Shown here: positions 8,039 to 16,319 of the stretch, piece by piece
Numbering within the stretch: position 1 is the stretch's first letter
How the letters are laid out: each line of letters opens with the position of its first letter
From: Nitrospirota bacterium
GTDB lineage: Bacteria; Nitrospirota; Nitrospiria; Nitrospirales; Nitrospiraceae
DNA length: 64,000 nucleotides
Assembly: GCA_004296885.1 (NCBI GenBank)
Contig: SCVN01000016.1
Location: 62,001-126,000, forward strand
Reading direction: 5' to 3'
Notes under the pieces: model-generated
Told to the model about the DNA's origin: nothing
The model's database searches: none
What the model saw: only the letters and a program-made list of their open reading frames with translations
Translations under genes and position numbers: made by a program

Positions 8039-9856
8039 ATGAACCGCATCAGTTCGTTGAAAGGGTGGCTGGGCCGCCCGATTGCGTTGACGGTGGCCGT
8101 TTTGGCCGCCGGTCTGCAGTTGCTCGCATCTCCGGCCTTCGCCGGGTACGAGTTGCCGCCGGGCGAGCGCATCACTAACTTGCCCCCGATCCCGCGAGCG
8201 ATCCCGCAGAAGGAAGCCTACGAGAACTACGATCCGGTCATCGGTCGGAACTTCGACCTGAAGAACCTCTGGCTGCGCGCCGACTTGCGCGTCAGGCCTG
8301 AGTGGCGGTCCGGCGTCTGCTTCGGCGGCGGCGCGCCGGTGGGCGGGGCCTGTAACACGTTTTCGAACGCAAACTCGACGGGGTCTGCCGTCGGCGGCAA
8401 GAATCTGAACGGGACCAACCAGGCCTCCCGGGCGAACGCGGGTAGGAATGCCAGCGACTTCTACGTCCAACAGTGGGCGCGGCTGGGTATCGGTTACGAC
8501 CTCTCGCCGGACGTGAACTTCTACATGGAAATCATCGACAGCGCGACCTGGGGCGGCAACGGCAACCCCAATAACGCGGGGAATTCCGGCGATGCGCTGA
8601 ACCACAATTGCGGCGTCGGTGTCACGGGCGGGCAAGCCAATTGCGGACTGGGCGTCCGGGCTGCCTACATGCTGATCCGGAACCTGGGCGATGTCCAGGG
8701 TCTGAGCATGAAGGCGGGCCGCCAGTACATCATTTTCGGCAACCACTCTCTGTTCGGCCACTTCGACTGGGCCAATACCGGCTATTCGCATGACGGTATC
8801 ATGCTCCAGTACAGCACCAAGAGCTTCGATTCCTACTTGGGCTGGTTCGTGACTGCGGAGACGGATATTGCTCAGGGTGCGCCGGTAGGGAGTCTCGGTG
8901 CCAATGTTGCCGGATGCTCGAGCGCCGGCGGTTCCCCAACTTCTGTTGCGGCCCCGACAACGGCCAACTGCTCCGCGACGCAGCGGGCCGGCTCGGACGG
9001 CTTCGCCGACGCGAACATGTTCATCTTCTACAACCAGATCAAATCGGTCCCAGGGTTTCTGATCGAACCCTACTACTTCCTGTACATCAACAATATGAAT
9101 GGCAATGTAAACGCCGCCCAGGGTCTTGGAACCGCCAAGCACTCGAATCAGATCCGGCACAACTTCGGCAACCGGATTGAAATGCGGAAAGGGAATTGGG
9201 ATCTGATCAACGAAACCGACTGGCAGACAGGCCGGATGGACAGCGGCTTGTTCTCGGATAACAACCAGCGCCGGCTGACCATCAATGCCTGGGCGACTCG
9301 TAACTGGATCGGCTATACCAATTACGACAGCAAGTGGAAACCGCGTTACGCGGTCGGGTTTGACTATGCCTCCGGCGACGGAAACGCGAACTGTGCCACC
9401 GGTACGGGCTCCACAAACGGTGGGCCGACGGCCACGACCGGGATGCGTTGTTCGACCGCCAACACGTTCGAGAACATGTACCCGACGAACCACATCCACA
9501 TGGGCTACATGGACGTGATCGCCTGGAAGAACATGATGAGCCCGCAGTTCAACTATCAGGCGCGGCCGACGGAACGGGACCACATCGAGTTCTGGTACAG
9601 CCACCTGCGTTTGGCGAACGCCAAGGACAACTGGTACCGTGGCGCGCAGGGCGTCTATGTCTGGTCGCGGACGGACAACAAGGCGACCCATATCGGTGAT
9701 GAGTTCGACTTCACCTGGACGCGTATGTTCGCGGACGGGAAGGTGGCGTTCCAGACGACCTTCAGCCACCTCTTTGCCGGTGAATATATCGCTCAGAACT
9801 TAGGCACGGGCGGCGCCCAGGATTGGGCCTATGCCCAGCTCTGGATGAACTTCTAA
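8039..9856 (+). CDS. Large outer-membrane porin, alginate-export-like family
   Basis: 605 residues with a signal peptide (MNRISSLKGW, hydrophobic stretch, cleavage after SPAFA) and a long mature part of alternating hydrophobic beta strands rich in Tyr, Trp, Asn and Gly. The C-terminus ends AYAQLWMNF; a terminal Phe is the usual signal for beta-barrel insertion by BAM. Segments such as NLWLRADLRVRPEWR and LKAGRQYIIFGNHSLFGHFDW resemble AlgE/alginate-export-type porins that are common in Nitrospira. Two Cys-containing loops (VCFGGGAPVGGACN and NCGVG..NCGLG) suggest disulphides in extracellular loops. The cargo is unknown. A strong ribosome-binding site (AGGAGG) precedes the ATG. Confidence 0.75.
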   Translation: MNRISSLKGWLGRPIALTVAVLAAGLQLLASPAFAGYELPPGERITNLPPIPRAIPQKEAYENYDPVIGRNFDLKNLWLRADLRVRPEWRSGVCFGGGAPVGGACNTFSNANSTGSAVGGKNLNGTNQASRANAGRNASDFYVQQWARLGIGYDLSPDVNFYMEIIDSATWGGNGNPNNAGNSGDALNHNCGVGVTGGQANCGLGVRAAYMLIRNLGDVQGLSMKAGRQYIIFGNHSLFGHFDWANTGYSHDGIMLQYSTKSFDSYLGWFVTAETDIAQGAPVGSLGANVAGCSSAGGSPTSVAAPTTANCSATQRAGSDGFADANMFIFYNQIKSVPGFLIEPYYFLYINNMNGNVNAAQGLGTAKHSNQIRHNFGNRIEMRKGNWDLINETDWQTGRMDSGLFSDNNQRRLTINAWATRNWIGYTNYDSKWKPRYAVGFDYASGDGNANCATGTGSTNGGPTATTGMRCSTANTFENMYPTNHIHMGYMDVIAWKNMMSPQFNYQARPTERDHIEFWYSHLRLANAKDNWYRGAQGVYVWSRTDNKATHIGDEFDFTWTRMFADGKVAFQTTFSHLFAGEYIAQNLGTGGAQDWAYAQLWMNF

Positions 9857-9967
9857 GTGACCGCGCCTATCGGCATGAGAGGTATCGGGGCTGATGGACA
9901 GGAGTGCTGCTCTTGTCCTGGCCCCGAGGCCTCGAATTCGACTATGCTAAGAGAAAGGAGACGAACC

Positions 9968-10399
9968 ATGAAGAAGTTCATGCTGCTGGCCCTGAGCGGG
10001 GTCGCGCTGGCCATGCTGAGCCAGCCTCCAGTGGCCAAGGCTCAGGTCAGCGATGCGTTGTCGAAGACCGCTCAAGCGGTTAAAGAACTGACGGATTTCC
10101 CGGCCCAAGGTAAGCGGACGACGGTGGATGTAACCGCTCGCGGCGGCGCGGACGTGGGGCAGATGGGCAAGGCAGCAGGCCTGTATCAGGAGGCCCTGGC
10201 TTCGGCCAAGTCTGGGAGCGCCGATGCCAAGGCGATCCACCAGCTGGAAATGGCCTATGGCTATGCCAAGACCCGCCAGCACAAGGAAGCCCGTTTGTCC
10301 GGTGAGGGGGCCCTGTTCTATCTCTGCAAGCAGAACAACGGCGATCCGAAGGAAACCTGCGACACGGTTCCCAAGTTCGGGAGCTACGTCGCACCGTAA
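9968..10399 (+). CDS. Small exported protein
   Basis: 143 residues. The ATG at 9968 follows AGAAAGGAGA, and the N-terminus MKKFMLLALSGVALAML ending at VAKAQ is a classic signal peptide. The mature part is helical and contains two Cys (YLCKQNNGD..ETCDTV) that could form a disulphide. No known domain is recognised. It sits about 110 bp after the porin gene and is followed by a strong terminator, so the two probably form one transcription unit. Confidence 0.75.
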   Translation: MKKFMLLALSGVALAMLSQPPVAKAQVSDALSKTAQAVKELTDFPAQGKRTTVDVTARGGADVGQMGKAAGLYQEALASAKSGSADAKAIHQLEMAYGYAKTRQHKEARLSGEGALFYLCKQNNGDPKETCDTVPKFGSYVAP

Positions 10400-10434
10400 C
10401 CGAGACTCGCTCTCAGCTACGGCACTGTGAAAAG

Positions 10435-10471
10435 ATCCCCGCCTGGGTTCATGCCCAGGCGGGGATTTTTT
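10435..10471 (+). terminator. Rho-independent terminator
   Basis: A perfect 13-bp stem (10435-10447 with 10454-10466), a 6-base loop and a T run to 10471 follow the exported-protein gene. Confidence 0.95.
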
Positions 10472-10513
10472 ATCCGGCCTGTGCCTGGTGAACGTCTAAC
10501 TGGAGCATTGACC

Positions 10514-11308
10514 ATGCGGAAGTGCGATGGCTTCTTCCGGCTGACGGCCTTGTGGGCGGTTTTCGTGGCCGGTCTGCTGGTGGCTTGTACACCGGCTCGG
10601 ACGGGGCTGTTGGTTGATCTGACCTATCCCTTCGGTCAGGACACGATTTACTGGCCCCATAACAAACCCTTCCAGTGGGAACGGACCGATTGGGGAATGA
10701 CTTCCGGCGGGTACTGGTATGCCTCCGCGACATTTTCGGCGTCGGAACATGGAGGCACTCATCTGGATGCCCCCATTCATTTTGGTCGGGGGCGTCGCAC
10801 GGTGGACCAGATTCCACTCGAACAGCTGACCGGGCCAGCGATTGTAGTGGATGTTCGGCCCCGCTGCGAGGAGCAGCCGGACTTCGAGTTGACCGTTGAG
10901 GATCTCCAGGCCTGGGAGTCCCGGTACGGGCGAATCCCAGACGGGGCCATCGTCCTGATGTTTTCCGGCTGGGGGCAACGGTGGCCGGACCGGCAGCGGT
11001 ATCTGGGAAGCCAGACCTCGGACGATCCCCTGACCCTTCATTTCCCTGGATTTTCACGTGAAGCGGCCACGTTCCTGGTTGCGCAGCGGGCCGTTCGTGG
11101 GCTGGGCATCGATACGGCGAGCATCGATCCGGGGCGTTCGCGGGATTTTCCCGTGCACCGAGTGCTGGGGGAGGCCGATGTCTATGCCCTGGAGAACGTG
11201 GCCTCGCTCGAGCGGCTGCCACCTCGCGGCGCAACCCTCTGGGCCTTGCCGATCAAGATCAACGGAGGAACCGGCAGCCCGGTGCGCATTGTGGCCCAAG
11301 TTCCCTAA
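10514..11308 (+). CDS. Cyclase-family lipoprotein (kynurenine-formamidase-like)
   Basis: 264 residues. The N-terminus MRKCDGFFRLTALWAVFVAG runs into LLVAC, a lipobox, so the mature protein is probably lipid-anchored. The body carries HGGTHLDAPIHF at about residues 79-90, the metal-binding HxGTHxDxPxH motif of the cyclase family (PF04199), whose members hydrolyse amides such as N-formylkynurenine or act on other cyclic substrates. A second conserved segment (GLGIDTASIDPG) and HRVLGEADVYALENV follow in the family order. A lipoprotein version is unusual because most relatives are cytosolic. The substrate is unknown. The start at 10514 is used because the longer frame runs back through the terminator. 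Confidence 0.82.
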   Translation: MRKCDGFFRLTALWAVFVAGLLVACTPARTGLLVDLTYPFGQDTIYWPHNKPFQWERTDWGMTSGGYWYASATFSASEHGGTHLDAPIHFGRGRRTVDQIPLEQLTGPAIVVDVRPRCEEQPDFELTVEDLQAWESRYGRIPDGAIVLMFSGWGQRWPDRQRYLGSQTSDDPLTLHFPGFSREAATFLVAQRAVRGLGIDTASIDPGRSRDFPVHRVLGEADVYALENVASLERLPPRGATLWALPIKINGGTGSPVRIVAQVP

Positions 11309-11380
11309 TCAGCCGGTCCCCTTCCCGGCTGGTCGGTTCATGATCCGGCGGCAGGGGATGGTTGCGTCGAGGAGTGAGAC

Positions 11381-11617
11381 ATGACGGAACGAAAGCGGCA
11401 TCTGAAGCTGGTGCAGCCCCAGTACACCCTCTGCTACGGGATGCGGTTGGACCGGGGGGCGGCGCCTGAGCTGGTCCATCCCCATGTGCCCGTGATGTTG
11501 CCGGATGGCTCGCGCGACACGATGGCCCTGCATGTCATCAACGGGTCGGTCGGGGAGATCAAGGCGCGGTTGCTGCAAAGTGTGGACGCGTTCTTTGAGA
11601 TCTACGGAGAGTCCTGA
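11381..11617 (+). CDS. Small protein of unknown function
   Basis: 78 residues, basic N-terminus (MTERKRHLKLV), no signal peptide or membrane helix. It contains PVMLPDGSRDTMALHVINGS and a C-terminal helix (EIKARLLQSVDAFFEIY). GAGTGAGAC precedes the ATG. I do not recognise a family. Confidence 0.6.
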   Translation: MTERKRHLKLVQPQYTLCYGMRLDRGAAPELVHPHVPVMLPDGSRDTMALHVINGSVGEIKARLLQSVDAFFEIYGES

Positions 11618-11650
11618 GGGAAGCCGGGCCCAGGCTTGCGCGAGGCCTGG

Positions 11651-12048
11651 TCAGGTTCGGCCGCCATCCGCGACATCGGGAGGCTCCGGGTAGAGTCGCT
11701 GAAGCCGCTTGAGCAACGGCAGCGCTTCTGGGGTGCTGGACCTGGAGGGCTCGCTGGGCGGATGGTCCCAGGTCAGGCGCGTGATCCCGGCCTCGCCCAG
11801 CACGCCGCGGATCGTCGCGACCATCGCCTCGAGCGTCACGTCCGTGCCCGTCCGAAGATCCAAGACACGGTCCTCAGGCCGAGCGGGCGGCGGCCCGTCG
11901 TTGACGAGCGCCCAGCAGCGGTCGAAGATCCGGTCCGGGTCGGCTCCGGTACGTTGAGGGACGGCAGGCCCGAGGTGCAGAGGGCAATGACCATCAGGAC
12001 GAACTGGAGATCGGGCATGCCCGGATCATGGACGTTGAGCGATTGCAT
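11651..12048 (-). pseudogene. Frameshifted gene of unknown function
   Basis: On the minus strand a frame starting MQSLNVHDPGMPDLQFVLMV (from 12048) has natural composition up to PSLNV near 11950. The -1 frame then continues with ADPDRIFDRCWALVNDGPPP and TGTDVTLEAMVATIRGVLGE to a stop at 11651. Joined, the two parts give one protein of about 132 residues; each frame beyond the junction is Ser/Thr/Arg-rich nonsense. I infer a single-base frameshift near 11945-11955, either real or an assembly error. The plus-strand frame across the same region is less protein-like. The family is not recognised. Confidence 0.5.
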
Positions 12049-12149
12049 AAGCAGGTCCTTTATCAGACTGAGACAGGGGAGTCAACAAGAGGCGCATTCC
12101 GGCGGCCGACTCGAATCGCGAGGCGCTTGCCGGCCATGAGGTGGACTGT

Positions 12150-12422
12150 ATGGTGACCATCATGCTAATGGGACAACTCCAGACGACGGAGGGTGAACGG
12201 GATGTCGCCTGCCAGCTTCCCGAGCCGATGACCGTGCGCCAATTGATCCAGCGGCAGGGCGAGACCATGGAGCCGGTGCTCACCCTGATGAAGCAGAAGA
12301 AGCTTCTGGTGACCGTCAACAAGCGGATTGCCAGCGAGGATACGAGGATTCAGGACGGGGATGCGATCAAGCTGGTCGCACACGATGGCATGGGGGGCAG
12401 CGGCCTGGCCCCGACCTTCTAG
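12150..12422 (+). CDS. MoaD/ThiS-like ubiquitin-fold protein
   Basis: 90 residues with the beta-grasp pattern of sulphur-carrier proteins: MTVRQLIQRQGETMEPVLTL, LVTVNKRIASEDTRIQDGDAIKLV and a Gly-Gly (DGMGGSGLAPTF). In MoaD and ThiS the protein ends exactly at Gly-Gly, which is adenylated and thiocarboxylated. Here seven residues follow, so either processing is needed or the last glycines have another role. GAGGTGG sits 5 bp before the ATG at 12150, which decides the start over the GTG at 12141. A bidirectional terminator follows. Confidence 0.72.
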   Translation: MVTIMLMGQLQTTEGERDVACQLPEPMTVRQLIQRQGETMEPVLTLMKQKKLLVTVNKRIASEDTRIQDGDAIKLVAHDGMGGSGLAPTF

Positions 12423-12460
12423 CCTTGTGCCGCCCGCGTCTTGGTGGGGGGGGGGATGAG

Positions 12461-12492
12461 AAAGGGCCGGTCCCTTGCGGGACCGGCCCTTT
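12461..12492. terminator. Bidirectional terminator between converging genes
   Basis: AAAGGGCCGGTCCC (12461-12474) pairs perfectly with 12479-12492 across a 4-base loop, with A and T runs on either side. It serves the MoaD-like gene on one strand and the HU gene on the other. Confidence 0.92.
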
Positions 12493-12531
12493 TAATGAAC
12501 AACGCCTCAGTGGGAAGGTGAGGCGACGAGA

Positions 12532-12819
12532 TTACCGCTTCCCGAGGATGGCATCCTTCGCAGCCTTGGCCACGCGGAACTTCACCACGCGCTTGGCCGG
12601 GATCTTGATCGCCTCGCCGGTTTGGGGATTGCGTCCCATCCGAGCCTTTCGGTTTGCCAACACCAGCTTGCCGATTCCCGGCAGTGCGAAGGTGTTCTTC
12701 GCTTCCTTATAGGCCAGGGCCGCCAAATCATCCAGGAGCTGCGCCGCAGCCTTCTTGGTGATGCCGGCTTTTCCCGCCACGTGATCGGCAATCTGGGACT
12801 TGGTCATCGCTTTTGCCAT
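12532..12819 (-). CDS. HU-family DNA-binding protein
   Basis: 95 residues matching HU: MTKSQIADHVAGKAGITKKAA for the dimerisation helices, then GIGKLVLANRKARMGRNPQTGE for the arm that inserts a proline (RNP) into the minor groove, and IKIPAKRVVKFRVAKAAKD at the end. HU dimers bend and compact DNA. AGGAGG precedes the ATG. The gene converges with the MoaD-like gene and has a strong promoter about 140 bp upstream. Confidence 0.95.
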   Translation of the reverse strand: MAKAMTKSQIADHVAGKAGITKKAAAQLLDDLAALAYKEAKNTFALPGIGKLVLANRKARMGRNPQTGEAIKIPAKRVVKFRVAKAAKDAILGKR

Positions 12820-12957
12820 ACGGACCTCCTCAACATGTCATGAAAGGTGAACTGCTGACAGCCTGTATCCAAAATTGGTTGGGCCCACGGTGACTGGGGG
12901 TACGCCTCTCTTTACAGAGGGGACAACGCATCAGCCAGCTCCGTCAGATCGGAGGTG

Positions 12958-12986
12958 AGTGTAGCGAAAGCTCCCTAACGTGTCAA
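12958..12986 (-). promoter_or_regulatory. Sigma-70-type promoter for the HU gene
   Basis: Read on the minus strand: TTGACA (12981-12986), 17-bp spacer, TACACT (12958-12963). It implies a leader of about 130 bases that contains a small hairpin (CCTCT/AGAGG, about 12905-12920). Confidence 0.7.
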
Positions 12987-13129
12987 CCACAAAAAGTGAA
13001 ATATGACTAGGCAGCCAGCGGTGTTTCTCGGTCTCGACTTGAACCCTGGCCGGGCAGTGTGTAAAGTAAGGGGCTGCGATTGCGGGCAAGAGTCGGTTCA
13101 ATTCAGGGGGGCGGGCAGTACGTCATCAG

Positions 13130-13717
13130 ATGGGAAAAGAGCTGCCAATCATTTCGTCCGGTGCGCAGCCGTCTCAACCGGAGGCGGCCGAGGCGGTCGT
13201 CTACTCGCGCGTATTCTGTACGAGGGAGAACTCGCCTCCCCTGCGTCTCCTCCTGGATTTCCTCAAGTCCAAAGGACAGGTTCCCTTGGTGCCCAAGATG
13301 GACCAAGAGGCGCTCGATGATTGGGCCTGGGTCCAAATCGGGATCGGGTATCACCGCGAACGCAAGCCTATCCAGCTCTTTTGCCTGAGAGATCGCGGGA
13401 GTTACCAGGATGCGTTCGAACAGGAACGGAAGGATTTTCTTGAACGCCTGTCGATTTACGACGACGTCGAGGCCCAATTGGTCCGCGAATTCGTGGCGCG
13501 AGCCCGGTTTATCGCTACGACCCGGTTCGTCCAAGCCGATATGACCGACGAGGGCTATGACTTCAATGGCTGGATCCTGGAGTTTTTTCAGGAAAACTGC
13601 AATGGTATCGTATATATAGATGGGCAAGGCTTCTTTTCGCCCAAGGGCGACCTCATCGTTGACATGCAGGATACCAGTTCCGACGTAGACGCGCTGCCAG
13701 ACAACAAGCAGCCATGA
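13130..13717 (+). CDS. Protein of unknown function, coupled to a YkgJ gene
   Basis: 195 residues, cytosolic by sequence, rich in aromatic and acidic residues (YHRERKPIQLFCLRDRGSYQ; GYDFNGWILEFFQENCNGIV; YIDGQGFFSPKGDLIVDM). No known domain is recognised. The stop overlaps the start of the next gene in ATGA (13714-13717), so translation of the two is probably coupled, hinting at a joint function with the cysteine-cluster protein. Confidence 0.65.
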   Translation: MGKELPIISSGAQPSQPEAAEAVVYSRVFCTRENSPPLRLLLDFLKSKGQVPLVPKMDQEALDDWAWVQIGIGYHRERKPIQLFCLRDRGSYQDAFEQERKDFLERLSIYDDVEAQLVREFVARARFIATTRFVQADMTDEGYDFNGWILEFFQENCNGIVYIDGQGFFSPKGDLIVDMQDTSSDVDALPDNKQP

Positions 13718-14340
13718 CTGCCCTTGCAGACGGGCCCCGCCGTTTCATGGTTCGCTGCGACCAATGGTTCGAACGTGCGCGGGCTTCGCTCCTGGGCAAC
13801 TTGCCCTGCCGGCGAGGCTGCAGCCGGTGCTGCATCGGTCCTTTTGCCATCACTAGGCTTGACGTGGCTTCCTTGCAACGGGGGCTGACTTCGCTGGCGC
13901 CGTCGGTCCGTCTGGCCATTGAGGTAAGCGCGCGTAGTCAGGTGGAGGCTTTCGAGGCAGTCTTCCCCCGCCTCAAAGCGGATACAGCGCTTGATCGGTG
14001 GAGCGACCACGAGGTGGACGAGTTGGTGGAACGATTCCAGGACCTGCCGTGTCCGGCTCTGTCCGAGGACGGCAGCTGTCGCGTCTACTCGTTTCGGCCG
14101 GTGACCTGCCGGATGATGGGGATTCCTGTTGAAGCCGATGGCCTGGTGGCTGGCGCCTGCGCAGTTCAAACGGCTGTGCCCGTCCAGCGGGTTCCGCTGA
14201 TATTGCGACAGGAAGAACAGCGGCTGGCGGAGCAAGAGAGGGCAGAGCTTGAGGTCTGCCTTGGAGCAACCCCTGGGCTTGGGGAGGAAGTGCTTCTTCC
14301 GTACGGTTTTCTGCCGGACCGCAATCCCCTCACGCGGTAA
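13714..14340 (+). CDS. YkgJ-family cysteine-cluster protein
   Basis: 208 residues with the YkgJ (PF03692) pattern: LPCRRGCSRCCIGPF near residue 30 (C-x3-C-x2-CC), then CPALSEDGSCRVYSFRPVTCR. The conserved cysteines are thought to bind zinc or an Fe-S cluster; no reaction is established. It overlaps the upstream gene by 4 bp. A second YkgJ protein is encoded at 16914-17750. Confidence 0.85.
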   Translation: MTALADGPRRFMVRCDQWFERARASLLGNLPCRRGCSRCCIGPFAITRLDVASLQRGLTSLAPSVRLAIEVSARSQVEAFEAVFPRLKADTALDRWSDHEVDELVERFQDLPCPALSEDGSCRVYSFRPVTCRMMGIPVEADGLVAGACAVQTAVPVQRVPLILRQEEQRLAEQERAELEVCLGATPGLGEEVLLPYGFLPDRNPLTR

Positions 14341-14395
14341 TCTAGACAGGCTTGCAAGCGGTGTGATAATGTCACGGTCACCTCGCTGAACGGAT

Positions 14396-14471
14396 GCGCC
14401 TGTAGCTCAGCGGATAGAGCACTAGCCTCCGGAGCTAGGGGCCACAGGTTCAAATCCTGTCAGGCGCACCA
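14396..14471 (+). tRNA. tRNA-Arg (anticodon CCG)
   Basis: Acceptor arms GCGCCTG and CAGGCGC pair. The anticodon arm CTAGC/GCTAG encloses CTCCGGA, which gives anticodon CCG. The T arm contains GGTTCAAATCC and the CCA end is encoded. Confidence 0.97.
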
Positions 14472-14539
14472 TCCAATGAGCACAAGCTTATTGATCCGTG
14501 AGAAAGAGGTAGGACTCGTTTCAATAAAACAAATCCGGT

Positions 14540-14615
<76 letters not shown>

Positions 14616-14616
14616 A

Positions 14617-14655
14617 AAAATGCCCTTCCCGGTGATGTGCCGAGGAGGGCATTTT
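14617..14655. terminator. Bidirectional terminator after the tRNA pair
   Basis: AAAATGCCCT (14617-14626) pairs with AGGGCATTTT (14646-14655) around an inner stem. It separates tRNA-Lys from the minus-strand EVE gene. Confidence 0.88.
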
Positions 14656-14680
14656 GTTTCAGGGAAGAGGGGGCCTGAGG

Positions 14681-15157
14681 CTATTCCTTGGCCAGCCTCA
14701 GGATCAGAGCCCACTCGGCTGCTTGTACCGGTTGGACCGACAGCCGGGACCCCTTCCGCAGGAGTTCCATCCTTTTGAGGCCAGGCTCCTGTCTGAGCCG
14801 CTCCAACGACAAGGGTCTGGTCAGGATCTTGACCAGCCGGATATCCACCATGTCCCACAGGGGCTTCTCCAGCTTGCTCTTGGGGTCGTAGTGGCGGTGC
14901 TGCTGGTCGAAGGCGGTGGGATCGGGATAGGCCTCGCGCACCACTTCCGCGATGCCGACGATCGCCGGCGGATCGGCATTGCTATGGTAAAAGAACACCT
15001 GGTCTCCTGCCTTCATCGCCCGCATGTAATTACGGGCTTGATAATTGCGCACCCCGTCCCAGCAAGTCTTGCGACCCGGGGCCTTGCGCAGATCGTCAAT
15101 TGAAAAAGCGCCGGGCTCGGATTTCATCAGCCAATACGGGCGATTTGGTGACATCAT
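14681..15157 (-). CDS. EVE-domain protein
   Basis: 158 residues that are almost entirely an EVE domain: YWLMKSEPGAFSIDDL at the N-terminus, WDGVRNYQARNYMRAMKAGD, VFFYHSNADPPAIVGIAEVV and a terminal region resembling the thymocyte nuclear protein 1 family. EVE domains are PUA-like folds that read modified bases in DNA or RNA. Stand-alone bacterial copies have unknown roles; in other settings EVE domains are fused to modification-dependent nucleases. No nuclease domain is present here. Confidence 0.9.
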   Translation of the reverse strand: MMSPNRPYWLMKSEPGAFSIDDLRKAPGRKTCWDGVRNYQARNYMRAMKAGDQVFFYHSNADPPAIVGIAEVVREAYPDPTAFDQQHRHYDPKSKLEKPLWDMVDIRLVKILTRPLSLERLRQEPGLKRMELLRKGSRLSVQPVQAAEWALILRLAKE

Positions 15158-15301
15158 CCCTCCTTGTTCCGCCGGCCAGGCCTAGGCGGGATCCCTGTCT
15201 CGTCGTTGGCTCGTCGGACCCCGTGTCTTGTTTGATCCATGTCTTGAGGGTATGCTCTCCCTGCCGACACGCAAGGTTGTTCCCTCGATCCAAGAGGAAA
15301 C

Positions 15302-16114
15302 ATGATGGACATGTCGCCGTTTCTGTTCGGTCTCTACAAGCTGGCGAAGTACGGGCTGTACCCGCTGACCTGGATATTACTCATTCTTGGTCTGTTGATT
15401 CCACTGACATGGCTTCAGCCCTCGCCACGAAGGCTCCGCTGGAGGCATTCTCTTGCGATCGCCGCATTTCTTATCCTGTATATATTGGGCGCACCGTTTG
15501 TGGCAAATCGGCTGGTGGGGCTGATTGAAGAGCAAGCTCCACCGTTTGACCTCACTACGTCAAAGCGATTTGACGCCATTGTGGTGCTTGGAGGCGGAGT
15601 GGCCAGCAAAGGCACATTACGGCCAACCAATGAACTTTCCCCTTCCAGCATGCAACGGACAATGTGCGGAGCCGATCTTTACGCCAAAGGATTTGCGCCG
15701 CGTATCATCTTTGCCGGAGGTGATGCGAGCATTTTTGGCGAGGGCGCTCAAGAAGGAGTGGAAATGCAAGGGTTAGCGCTTCGGCTCGGCATACCTGAAG
15801 AAGTTACGGTTGTCGAAGGTCGTTCGCGCACGACTTACGAGAACGCTGTCGCAACCAAACAGATCGTGGGCGCAGGCGCAGTCCTGATGGTTACATCCGC
15901 TTATCACGTACCGCGAGCCATCGGCTTGTTCCGCAAACAAGGCGTAGATGCCACCCCTTACCCCTGTACCTACATCGCTCGGGACCGGATCGAAGCCGGA
16001 TGGAATGGTGATCTCTTAGACCTGATTCCAGAGGTCGAATCCTTGCGCAGAAGCACTGTGGCCATCAATGAGCTGGTCGGAACTCTGATCTACCGCATCA
16101 GCGGAAAGATCTGA
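15302..16114 (+). CDS. YdcF/ElyC-like DUF218 membrane protein
   Basis: 270 residues. Two N-terminal membrane helices (about residues 18-38 and 50-70) precede a DUF218 domain with FDAIVVLGGGVA, PRIIFAGGDAS, EGRSRTTYENAV and MVTSAYHVPRAIGLFRKQGV. E. coli ElyC (YcbC), with the same layout, affects peptidoglycan assembly and undecaprenyl carrier use. A ribosome-binding AGAGGA precedes the ATG. Confidence 0.88.
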   Translation: MMDMSPFLFGLYKLAKYGLYPLTWILLILGLLIPLTWLQPSPRRLRWRHSLAIAAFLILYILGAPFVANRLVGLIEEQAPPFDLTTSKRFDAIVVLGGGVASKGTLRPTNELSPSSMQRTMCGADLYAKGFAPRIIFAGGDASIFGEGAQEGVEMQGLALRLGIPEEVTVVEGRSRTTYENAVATKQIVGAGAVLMVTSAYHVPRAIGLFRKQGVDATPYPCTYIARDRIEAGWNGDLLDLIPEVESLRRSTVAINELVGTLIYRISGKI

Positions 16115-16134
16115 TCCATCGCTCCACAAACTGG

Positions 16135-16308
16135 TTACGGCTGCGCCTCGATGATCCGGTAAATGGCTCTCTGTAATCCGAGGCTATACAGTTCTCCATT
16201 CATATCCTGCCCGAAGGAAAAATCCTGCTGCCGGTCGAGAGCAGGACGCTCCATGTGCCATAGCAAGAGAAACAGTGTCTTAAAGATCTGAGGAATTGTC
16301 TGTGCCAT
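16135..16308 (-). CDS. Small protein of unknown function
   Basis: 57 residues from the ATG at 16308, starting 11 bp after the stop of the upstream minus-strand gene. It has an N-terminal hydrophobic helix (IFKTLFLLLWHM) and a charged remainder. No family is recognised; the tight spacing with its neighbour is the main support. Confidence 0.45.
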   Translation of the reverse strand: MAQTIPQIFKTLFLLLWHMERPALDRQQDFSFGQDMNGELYSLGLQRAIYRIIEAQP

Positions 16309-16319
16309 GGGCGGGCCGC

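Noticed and set aside
11636-12139. A 167-codon plus-strand gene
   Set aside because: The composition is Arg/Gly/Pro-rich without motifs, and the frameshifted minus-strand gene explains the region better.
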